From contig JBKDZL010000046.1 of NCBI GenBank assembly GCA_047971145.1, positions 1 through 47,868 of the forward strand: a stretch of 47,868 nt of DNA. Direction: 5' to 3'. Made by a program: the position numbers and the translations under genes. Positions 41,803 through 47,868 of the stretch are shown here, one piece after another. Every line of letters starts with the position of its first letter. Position 1 is the stretch's first letter. The stretch comes from JBKDZL01 sp047971145 (GTDB taxonomy: Bacteria > Bacillota_I > Bacilli_A > Erysipelotrichales > Erysipelotrichaceae). Below the pieces are notes generated by a model. That model was not told the DNA's origin and did not search any database. It saw nothing but the letters and a program-made list of their open reading frames with translations.

Positions 41803-43653
41803 TTAGTTACTAGCATTAGCAGCAGCATTTTGTCCTGCAATTCTACCAAAGATAATAACATCACTTACCGCATTACCACCTAAACGATTAGCACCATGAA
41901 CACCACCGGTAACTTCTCCTGCTGCATATAAGCCAGAAATTACATTACCCTCAGTATCTAATACTTCAGCATTAGTATTGATTTGAATACCACCCATAGT
42001 ATGATGAATACCTGGCGCTACTGCAATTGCATAATAAGGAGCACTTACTAATGGTTCTGCAAAAGCTGTGCGATTAAAGTCAGGATCATTTTTAGCTTCA
42101 GTATAGCTGTTCCAAGATTCAAGGGTAGTTTTTAAAGTTGCGCCGTCAACCTCTAGATTTTCAGCCAAAGCTTCAATAGTTTCGCCTTGTCCTGCAAGGT
42201 ATCCTTTAGTGATATATCCTTGTAATACCGCACTTTTATCAACCATTCCTTGATCGAAAATTAAATAAGCAAAACCGCCTTCTTGAGCAATTTCAGCAGC
42301 AGATACTACATCTCTTGTTCCAAGCTCATTAGTAAATCTTTCACCCTTACTATTTACTAAGATTGCTCCATCACCTCTTACAGCTTCAGTGATTAATGCT
42401 GAAGAGTCTAAATGAACTGTTGGATGAATTTGAATTTGATCCATATCAACAGTAGCAGCCCCAGCAGCCTCAGCCATCTTAATACCATCACCTGTAATTA
42501 GTGGTGAGTTGGTTGTCACAAAACCTTTAAGATCAGGATTAAGTTCTGCCACCATATCTAAATTAGCTGCAAAACCACCAGTAGCAATAATTACAGATTT
42601 AGCATTAATAGTTAAATTATCACCTGTAACACCAACTGCAACATTATCTTCAACAGTAATACTACTTACTGCTCTATCATAAATAACTTCAATTCCTAAA
42701 GCTTCTAATTGACTATTTAAAGCTGATACTAAGTAATTACCAACCGCAATAGTTTTACCCTCTTCATTGACAGGTTTGTGGATACGCTTAACTGAAGCAC
42801 CACCAAAACTACCAACATAAGATAAATCAGCATCTATTGTTTTTAACCATTCAATAGCTGAGGCTGATTGTTCTACTAATGTTAAAACTAATTCATGATT
42901 ATTTAAGTTTTTTCCACCAACTAAAGTATCTAACATAAATAATTCATTAGTATCAAAATATCCTTGTGGATTCGCAAGATATTCATCATATTGTTTTTGT
43001 ACAGTACTAGTTAGATCAGCAAGTTCTGGATAATCAGCTGTTGCCTTAGCTAATATTTTTTCTACACCAGCATTTTCTTCAAAAGTATTACTTTGTTGCT
43101 CAGTTGTTTCAGAAGCATTAAGACCACCAGTAGCTCTTGTGGTATTACCTCCTGTAATTGAACCTTTTTCAATAATAACTACTGACTTACCAGCATTATG
43201 GGCTTCAATAGCAGCACTCATACCAGCACCACCTGCTCCAACCACTACGACATCAACAGTCTTGTCTATTACTTCTAATTCTTTTTCTTTTGCTACTAAT
43301 TTGCTAGCATCAATGCCAGCTTCAGCTAAAGCAGCAGTTACAGCAGCCACTACAGCATTACTAGTAATAGTAGCACCACTTACTAAATCAACATCAACAG
43401 CTTGTACAGCAACAATATCAGCAACTAATTTCTCAGCTGCAACTCCTCCAATATCTGCTGTTTCAGTTTGTTGAGTAACTACAATATCTTCAATCCCTGT
43501 ATCTGATAAGGTAACTTCAACTACAACTTCGCCAGAATAACCCTCGGCACTGCCTGTATATACTCCCGCTTTCCAATCGATGTTGTTATCAGCACAACCA
43601 AACATGGAAAACATCAGCATAAAGGCAAGTAAAAACGATAATAATTTTTTCAT
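41803..43653 (-). CDS. Flavinylated lipoprotein, fumarate/urocanate-reductase-like
   Basis: 616 residues. The signal peptide ends SMFGC with lipobox Cys 20. Residues ~30-110 are an FMN-bind domain; VSGATITS (91-98) is an ApbE-type flavinylation motif, so FMN should be bound covalently to a Thr/Ser there. Residues ~130-610 are a FAD-binding-2 reductase: VVVVGAGGAGMSAAIEA (FAD loop), IIEKGSITGGNTTRATGG, and near the end PGIHHTMGGIQINTNAEV and GLYAAGEVTGGVHGANRLGGNA. Such enzymes reduce fumarate, urocanate or related compounds outside the membrane. The substrate is not visible; ApbE and an electron-feeding module must be elsewhere. Confidence 0.93.
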   Translation of the reverse strand: MKKLLSFLLAFMLMFSMFGCADNNIDWKAGVYTGSAEGYSGEVVVEVTLSDTGIEDIVVTQQTETADIGGVAAEKLVADIVAVQAVDVDLVSGATITSNAVVAAVTAALAEAGIDASKLVAKEKELEVIDKTVDVVVVGAGGAGMSAAIEAHNAGKSVVIIEKGSITGGNTTRATGGLNASETTEQQSNTFEENAGVEKILAKATADYPELADLTSTVQKQYDEYLANPQGYFDTNELFMLDTLVGGKNLNNHELVLTLVEQSASAIEWLKTIDADLSYVGSFGGASVKRIHKPVNEEGKTIAVGNYLVSALNSQLEALGIEVIYDRAVSSITVEDNVAVGVTGDNLTINAKSVIIATGGFAANLDMVAELNPDLKGFVTTNSPLITGDGIKMAEAAGAATVDMDQIQIHPTVHLDSSALITEAVRGDGAILVNSKGERFTNELGTRDVVSAAEIAQEGGFAYLIFDQGMVDKSAVLQGYITKGYLAGQGETIEALAENLEVDGATLKTTLESWNSYTEAKNDPDFNRTAFAEPLVSAPYYAIAVAPGIHHTMGGIQINTNAEVLDTEGNVISGLYAAGEVTGGVHGANRLGGNAVSDVIIFGRIAGQNAAANASN

Positions 43654-43676
43654 AATTCCCTCTTCTTTCCTTCAAT

Positions 43677-43705
43677 ATCATAACGTTATTATTTTAGGGT
43701 TTCAA
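43677..43705 (-). promoter_or_regulatory. Promoter of the flavoprotein gene
   Basis: On the minus strand TTGAAA, 17 bases, TATGAT, then a leader with GAGGGA before the ATG at 43653. Confidence 0.6.
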
Positions 43706-43997
43706 GTTTTTTTGCTCAAGTGATTAAATATTATAAAAAGGCGAAGATAAATATATAATTTTTTGCTTGTATCCTTAATCATTGGTGAACTATTTTTTTA
43801 AAAAACAGTGTATGAACTTGATGATTTTTATGATAATAAAACAAGAAAATTAGCTATTTATGTTTTGTGTAATAGTTAAATTTTTTAGATATTTTGTTTT
43901 TATTAATTAGCTCTTATTAGTATTTCAATAAATATTGATAAAATTTAGTCTAGATTTAAAAATTATGTAAAAATTCAAACGATATTTATGAAAAGGC
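43706..43997. other. Non-coding gap between divergent promoters
   Basis: About 290 very AT-rich bases with no gene I can support. A short frame around 43810-43880 (ELDDFYDNKTRKLAIYVLCN) looks protein-like but is too short to assign, and may be a remnant or chance. No clear riboswitch or tRNA. Confidence 0.5.
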
Positions 43998-44025
43998 TTG
44001 CAAAAAAATTTTAGTATGGTATATT
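43998..44025 (+). promoter_or_regulatory. Promoter of the PTS operon
   Basis: TTGCAA, 16 bases, TATATT, with TG one base before the -10 (extended). The start point should be near 44032, directly ahead of a palindromic operator. Confidence 0.55.
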
Positions 44026-44039
44026 ATAGACAAAGGACA

Positions 44040-44053
44040 GTGGTATATACCAC
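44040..44053 (+). promoter_or_regulatory. Palindromic operator, likely for the GntR/UTRA regulator
   Basis: GTGGTATATACCAC is a perfect 14-bp palindrome at about +8 to +21 of the PTS promoter. Its GTATATAC core fits the GTnTAnAC pattern of the HutC branch of GntR proteins, and a HutC-type GntR gene ends this operon. The -10 region itself (TGGTATATTATAGACA) resembles an imperfect second copy. Confidence 0.65.
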
Positions 44054-44067
44054 GAAATAAGGTTAAA

Positions 44068-44116
44068 TAATCAATAGCTTTATCATTGATTAGTAAAACA
44101 GAGTCTTTTGATTAGT
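44068..44116 (+). repeat. Leader hairpin and direct repeat in the PTS mRNA
   Basis: TAATCAAT (44068-44075) pairs with ATTGATTA (44085-44092); TTGATTAGT then occurs again at 44108-44116, so the second copy could compete for the same arm. No U-tract follows. Function unknown. Confidence 0.35.
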
Positions 44117-44149
44117 GCTATTTTGCGTAGGATAGAAAAAGGAGAATAT

Positions 44150-45466
44150 ATGCAAAAATTTCTAACATGGATGGAACAACACTTTGTTCCAGTAGCTGCT
44201 AAAATTGGGTCACAAAAACACCTAGTAGCAGTACGTGATGCTTTTATTTCAATTATGCCAATTACAATGGCAGGGGCATTTGCGACATTATTAAATGTAT
44301 TTATTAGAGATTTACCGACCCAATGGGGAATGACTGATTTTGTCAATGCAGTACAACCAATTATTGCTGTTAATGGTAATGTTTGGTGGGGTACAATCGC
44401 AATGTTATCTATTGCTTTTGTTTTCGCTCTTGGTTATCAAGTTGCTAAAGCTTATAAAGCACCAGAATTAGCTGGTGGATTAGTTGCTATTGGCTCTTTT
44501 CTAGCTGTAACTCCACAAGCTATCAGCTTAACTGCTGAGTCAGGTGAAGCTGTTGGTGGTTGGGGCTTTCTAGCTTATGGTTACTTAGATGCTAGAGGTT
44601 TATTTACCGCTTTAATTATTGGTTTATTATCAGGAATAGTATATTCAATATTAATGAATAAGAAAATTACTATTAAACTTCCTGATTCTGTACCTCCAGC
44701 TGTTTCTAAGGCTTTTGCTTCAATTATTCCAGGGGTAGTGGCAATTTATTTATGTGGAGCTTTAGCTGTAATTGTTTCTACAATTACCGGTTCTAGTATT
44801 GCTGATTTAATTACTACTTATATCCAATTACCTTTCTTGGCTTTATCTCAAGGTTTAGTTGCTGTATTAATTTTGGTTTTGGGTGTTCAATTATTATGGT
44901 TCTTTGGAATTCATGGTACTAATGTTTTAGGTCCTGTTTTAGATGGTGTTTATCTTGCTGCTTTAAATACTAATAACTCATTATTTATGTCAGGAACACC
45001 AGTTAATGAGCTACCTTACTTCTGGACTAGAGGATCATTTGATGCTTATGTTTGGATGGGAGGTGCTGGTTGTACTTTAGCATTTGTTATTGCTATTTTA
45101 ATTTTCTCTAAGCGTAAAGATGAAAAAACAATCGCAAAATTAAGTGCACCTATGGGTATTTTCAATATTAATGAGCCAGTAATCTTTGGGATTCCTGTAG
45201 TGTTAAATCCTTTATACTTTATTCCTTGGATGCTAGTTCCATTTGTTCTTACTTTAATTGCTTATGGAGTTTGTGCTACTGGTCTTATTACACCAGTTTA
45301 TAATACAATTCCATGGATTATGCCTCCGGGTATCTATGCTTTTCTAGCAACAGGTGGCGACTTATTAGCCGCAGCTTTAGCGCTTTTCAATCTAGCTATT
45401 GCTACTGCAATTTGGGGCTTCTTCGTTTTACTAGCTAATAAATTTGAAATAAAAGATGTAGAGTAA
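44150..45466 (+). CDS. PTS EIIC membrane transporter, Lac/Cel (cellobiose-type) family
   Basis: 438 residues with about ten membrane segments. The start FLTWMEQHFVPVAAKIGSQKHLVAVRDAFISIMPITMAGAF is the standard opening of CelB-like EIIC; LLWFFGIHGTNVLGPVLDGVY and FNINEPVIFGIPVVLNP are the family's signature (with His and Glu for sugar binding). It takes up and, with EIIA and EIIB, phosphorylates a beta-linked disaccharide. Neither partner domain is in the operon as seen. Start: AAGGAG (44139-44144), five bases before ATG 44150; a TTG 14 codons earlier is rejected. MupG downstream suggests MurNAc-containing sugar. Confidence 0.94.
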   Translation: MQKFLTWMEQHFVPVAAKIGSQKHLVAVRDAFISIMPITMAGAFATLLNVFIRDLPTQWGMTDFVNAVQPIIAVNGNVWWGTIAMLSIAFVFALGYQVAKAYKAPELAGGLVAIGSFLAVTPQAISLTAESGEAVGGWGFLAYGYLDARGLFTALIIGLLSGIVYSILMNKKITIKLPDSVPPAVSKAFASIIPGVVAIYLCGALAVIVSTITGSSIADLITTYIQLPFLALSQGLVAVLILVLGVQLLWFFGIHGTNVLGPVLDGVYLAALNTNNSLFMSGTPVNELPYFWTRGSFDAYVWMGGAGCTLAFVIAILIFSKRKDEKTIAKLSAPMGIFNINEPVIFGIPVVLNPLYFIPWMLVPFVLTLIAYGVCATGLITPVYNTIPWIMPPGIYAFLATGGDLLAAALALFNLAIATAIWGFFVLLANKFEIKDVE

Positions 45467-45477
45467 AATTTGTTATA

Positions 45478-45505
45478 ATAATAGGGGGCACAGACCCCCT
45501 ATTAT
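45478..45505 (+). terminator. GC-rich hairpin between EIIC and the small membrane gene
   Basis: ATAATAGGGGG and CCCCCTATTAT pair perfectly over 11 bases around a six-base loop. The five G-C pairs stand out in this AT-rich DNA. No U-tract follows and the operon continues, so it is more likely an mRNA-stabilising or partial-termination element. Confidence 0.5.
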
Positions 45506-45525
45506 AATATAAAAGGAGATAGACA

Positions 45526-45678
45526 ATGAAACAGTGGTCATTATTTACTATGAGTTTAGGTGGGGTGTTAATTATTTTTTCATCAATATACAATTATAAT
45601 TTAGGACTTTTATTAGCAGGTTCATTGTTAATTATTGGTGGTGTTTATTTTTTAATTAAAGGGAAAAAGGGATCTTAG
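45526..45678 (+). CDS. Small (50-residue) membrane protein in the PTS-MupG operon
   Basis: 50 residues: a short polar start, hydrophobic 7-21 (LFTMSLGGVLIIFSS), a tight turn, hydrophobic ~26-44 (LGLLLAGSLLIIGGVYFLI), and a basic tail KGKKGS. It looks like a helical hairpin with the tail inside. The case for a real gene is strong: AAGGAGA six bases before the ATG, no overlap with neighbours, and one base to the next ATG (TAGTATG). I recognise no family. It may assist EIIC or the downstream enzymes at the membrane; that is a guess. Confidence 0.8.
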   Translation: MKQWSLFTMSLGGVLIIFSSIYNYNLGLLLAGSLLIIGGVYFLIKGKKGS

Positions 45679-45679
45679 T

Positions 45680-46144
45680 ATGGAAATTAAAAGAATCATT
45701 AAAGGAACTAAAGAGCTTTGTTTTGAAGTGTTGAGTGAATCTTTATTGTTTGATATTAATAATTCAAGTGAAAAGGATATTGTCCTAAGTGACATTAAAC
45801 CTGGTTACAGCTATACTAAAAACTTACAAAATAAAGTAGGTAATAAAGGTGCAGTTAGAGTAGAAATTAAAACTTTTACCCCTAATAGTAAATATGAGGT
45901 AACTTTTGATACCAATCAGGGTTGCAATACTTTAAGTTATCAATTAAATGATTATGATGCTGAGCATTTCGAATTAATCTATAGTGAGAATTTCACATCA
46001 GAGAAATCTATGAATACTATGAATTTTAAATTCATGTCTAAATTATATGAAAGAGGAAATAAAAAGAAAATTAATGCTACTTTAGATCAATTAGAAAATA
46101 TTATTGTAGCGAAAATGAAGGAGAATTCTGTATGTCAAGATTAG
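45680..46144 (+). CDS. DUF3284 protein of PTS operons
   Basis: 154 residues, soluble. The layout MEIKRIIKGTKELCFEVLSESLLFDI..., DIKPGYSYTKNL, and the long C-terminal helix (MNFKFMSKLYERGNKKKINATLDQLENII) matches DUF3284, a family found beside Lac/Cel-type PTS and MupG genes and probably an SRPBCC-like ligand-binding fold. No catalytic residues are known. It starts one base after the small membrane gene and overlaps mupG by 13 bases. Role uncertain; a sugar sensor or binding helper is possible. Confidence 0.8.
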   Translation: MEIKRIIKGTKELCFEVLSESLLFDINNSSEKDIVLSDIKPGYSYTKNLQNKVGNKGAVRVEIKTFTPNSKYEVTFDTNQGCNTLSYQLNDYDAEHFELIYSENFTSEKSMNTMNFKFMSKLYERGNKKKINATLDQLENIIVAKMKENSVCQD

Positions 46145-47217
46145 GTATTTCTATTTATCCCGAACACTCTAGTCTAAATGATAATAAGGCCTATATTGCA
46201 AAGGCAGCAAGTGTTGGCTTTACAAGAATTTTTACTTGCTTATTGAGTGTTGAGGGAAGTAAAGAGCAAATCGTTAGTGAGTTTAAAGCAATGATTGATT
46301 ATGCTCATCAATATAATATGGAAGTAATTGTTGATGTGGCACCTATGGTCTTTGAAAAATTGGATATTAGCTATCAAGATTTATCTTTCTTCAAAGAAAT
46401 AGGGGTCGATGGTATTAGACTTGATGAGGGCTTTGATGGTCTTAAAGAAGCTGTAATGACTTATAATAAAGAAGGATTAAAAATTGAAGTCAATGCCAGT
46501 TTAGCCAATGGTTATATTGATAATATTTTGAGTCATTATCCCGCCCTTGAGAATTTAATTACTTGTCATAATTTTTATCCGCAAAAATATACAGGCTTAA
46601 GTGCTGAACATTTCCATTTATGTAACCAGAAAATAAAAGCTAAATCATTAAAAGTGGCAGCTTTTGTTTCGAGTCAAGTTAAAGATAGTTATGGTCCTTG
46701 GCCAGTGAATGAAGGTTTATGTACTTTAGAAGAGCACAGAGAGTTACCCATTGATGTTCAAATTAGACACTTAGCCGCTATGCAAGAAGTTGATGATATT
46801 ATTATTGCGAATGCCTATGCCAGTAATGAAGAATTGGAAATTTGTGCAAAAATAAATCCCAATTTATTAACTTTTAAAATAGACTTTGAAAAAGAATTGC
46901 ATCCAACTGAAGAAAAGGTCATCTATCAACATGAGCATTATGTTAGAGGAGATATGAGTGCTTATATGGCTCGTTCTACCTTTCCTAGAGTCACTTATGC
47001 TGATTTGAGTGTACCATCTGCTAATACTCGTGATTTAAGGCGTGGCGATGTTATTGTTGTTAATGATAATTACAGCCGCTATAAAGGAGAATTACAAATA
47101 ATATTAAAAGATATGCCCAATGATGGCAGAAAAAATGTTATCGGAAGAATACCAGATAATGAGTTAATGTTACTTGATTATTTAAAACCTTGGCGCTCTT
47201 TTGCTTTTATGAAATAA
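46132..47217 (+). CDS. mupG: MupG-family 6-phospho-N-acetylmuramidase (DUF871)
   Basis: 361 residues, a TIM-barrel N-terminal part (RLGISIYPEHSSLNDNKAYIAKAASVGFTRIFTCLLS, VDVAPMVFEKL, GIRLDEGFDG, LITCHNFYPQKYTGLS) and a C-terminal beta domain (~250-361, with TFPRVTYADLSVPSANTRDLRRGDVIVVND). Family knowledge: MupG splits MurNAc-6-phosphate-GlcNAc, the disaccharide made when PTS imports MurNAc-GlcNAc from peptidoglycan. With EIIC before it, the operon probably salvages wall fragments. AAGGAG stands eight bases before the ATG. Confidence 0.93.
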   Translation: MSRLGISIYPEHSSLNDNKAYIAKAASVGFTRIFTCLLSVEGSKEQIVSEFKAMIDYAHQYNMEVIVDVAPMVFEKLDISYQDLSFFKEIGVDGIRLDEGFDGLKEAVMTYNKEGLKIEVNASLANGYIDNILSHYPALENLITCHNFYPQKYTGLSAEHFHLCNQKIKAKSLKVAAFVSSQVKDSYGPWPVNEGLCTLEEHRELPIDVQIRHLAAMQEVDDIIIANAYASNEELEICAKINPNLLTFKIDFEKELHPTEEKVIYQHEHYVRGDMSAYMARSTFPRVTYADLSVPSANTRDLRRGDVIVVNDNYSRYKGELQIILKDMPNDGRKNVIGRIPDNELMLLDYLKPWRSFAFMK

Positions 47218-47246
47218 TTGTTTTTAAAATTCTATTTTAGTATAAT
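47218..47246 (+). promoter_or_regulatory. Promoter of the gntR gene
   Basis: TTGTTT, 17 bases, TATAAT. The GntR gene can be expressed apart from the operon; no copy of the GTGGTATATACCAC operator is near. Confidence 0.5.
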
Positions 47247-47275
47247 AAATAAATAGTAAAGAAGGAGATAATTGA

Positions 47276-47868
47276 GTGGCAATACCAAAATATCAACAAA
47301 TAAAGAATCAAATTCTTTTAGAAATAACTAAATTATCTCCCAATACTGCAGTAGAGAGTGAAAGAGACTTAAGTGTTAAGTATTCTGTTAGCAGAATGAC
47401 TGTTAGAAAAGCCTTAAATGATTTAGTTGATGAGGGCTATTTATATAGAGATTCTAATAAGGGTACATTTATTGCGGACAAAGAGTTAAGAAAAAAGAAT
47501 ACAACTTTAGATAAAGTTGGTTCTTTAAGCTATAAAACTATTTATTTTGATGTTAAGAGTACTTATACTGATGAAGTACAAGAACATTTAATGTGCCGTA
47601 GTGGTGATAATATTGTTCGAATGGTACGCTTAGAAATGTTGGAGGGCATTCCTCAAACTATTGAGGAAATCTATATTAATCGAACAGAAATAACTGACCA
47701 GCAATTTTCGGATATGCCGATGTGGCAAGAATTTTCTAAGTTTATAAAAAATGGAGTTTTAACACAGAGATTTATCCCGACTTTAGTTCCCATGAAATAT
47801 GCTCACTTATTAGATTTAAAAATAAATGCGCCTATTATTATGGTTGAGAACTTTATTAAAGATCTTAA
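47276..47868 (+). CDS. GntR-family (HutC/UTRA) transcriptional regulator, 3' end outside the window
   Basis: A GTG start at 47276, seven bases after GAAGGAGAT, opens a frame that is still open at the right edge after 197 residues. Residues ~5-70 are the GntR winged helix (VESERDLSVKYSVSRMTVRKALNDLVDEGYLYRDSNKGTFI); from ~90 on it is a UTRA effector-binding domain (RSGDNIVRMVRLEMLEGIPQTIEEIYIN...). Sugar phosphates are usual effectors of such regulators in PTS operons. It is the natural binder of the palindrome at 44040, and perhaps of MurNAc-6P-type ligands; that is inferred. Confidence 0.93.
   Translation, partial: MAIPKYQQIKNQILLEITKLSPNTAVESERDLSVKYSVSRMTVRKALNDLVDEGYLYRDSNKGTFIADKELRKKNTTLDKVGSLSYKTIYFDVKSTYTDEVQEHLMCRSGDNIVRMVRLEMLEGIPQTIEEIYINRTEITDQQFSDMPMWQEFSKFIKNGVLTQRFIPTLVPMKYAHLLDLKINAPIIMVENFIKDL

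Noticed and set aside
43139..43474. A 111-codon open frame opposite the flavoprotein gene
   Set aside because: Low-complexity Ala/Thr/Ser translation caused by the antisense of a biased coding region; no ribosome-binding site.
1..47868. tRNA, rRNA or CRISPR repeats
   Set aside because: No cloverleaf-like GGTTCGAATCC segment, rRNA stretch or regular repeat-spacer series was found on reading both strands.

Overview
The window is AT-rich DNA (my estimate by eye is about 30-33% GC) from a fermentative low-GC Gram-positive bacterium. A CdaA-CdaR-GlmM operon, oxygen-sensitive pyruvate formate-lyase genes, a Lac/Cel-family PTS transporter, an extracytoplasmic flavin lipoprotein, strong Shine-Dalgarno sites and TAA/TAG/TGA all used as stops point to Bacillota, perhaps the Bacilli/Erysipelotrichia side. 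The genus cannot be fixed from the sequence alone. I found no rRNA, tRNA, CRISPR array, insertion sequence or phage gene.

Layout. (1) 1-6762: housekeeping and accessory genes: the end of a CydC-like ABC exporter, ychF, an ArsR-family repressor, a minus-strand block (MATE transporter, RimK-like ATP-grasp ligase, Cof-type HAD phosphatase) and a MalY/PatB-type aminotransferase. (2) 6875-29152: a surface-glycan locus of about 22 kb. It holds a PssD/PssE (Alg14/Alg13-like) transferase pair, many GT2 and one GT4 glycosyltransferases, a Wzt/Wzm ABC exporter, a large GT2 with an extra N-terminal domain, a membrane-GT / DPM1-like GT2 / DUF2304 module resembling streptococcal GacL/GacI/GacJ, the dTDP-rhamnose genes rmlA-C-B-D, a nucleotidyltransferase + SDR + LicD set that should add a CDP-activated alditol phosphate, and a Wzx-like flippase. 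Having both an ABC exporter and a flippase suggests two glycan chains, as in the lactococcal rhamnan + pellicle system. (3) 29255-37835: an alpha/beta hydrolase, a cyclophilin, pflB-pflA, a GNAT enzyme, an MscS-HAD-YgjP operon and a TraB-family membrane protein. (4) 37941-41696: the c-di-AMP/cell-wall operon cdaA-cdaR-glmM. (5) 41803-47868: a flavinylated fumarate/urocanate-reductase-like lipoprotein, then a PTS EIIC - 50-residue membrane peptide - DUF3284 - MupG operon with a GntR/UTRA regulator that runs off the window.

Three genes are broken. rmlC has a single amber codon right after its conserved FLY motif, pflB has a single ochre codon at codon 54, and a GT2 gene between rmlB and rmlD is a decayed remnant. 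The first two are otherwise intact and sit in pathways whose other genes look healthy, so they may be recent mutations, strain variants or sequence errors.

Gene expression signals show one recurrent pattern. Many genes have a -10 box, often the extended form TGnTATAAT, ending only 6-8 bases before the ATG with no ribosome-binding site. At least eight genes here therefore look leaderless, while internal operon genes carry ordinary AGGAGG-like sites. A 14-bp perfect palindrome just downstream of the PTS promoter is a convincing operator for the GntR protein at the window's end, and two imperfect Rex-like sites lie upstream of pflB.
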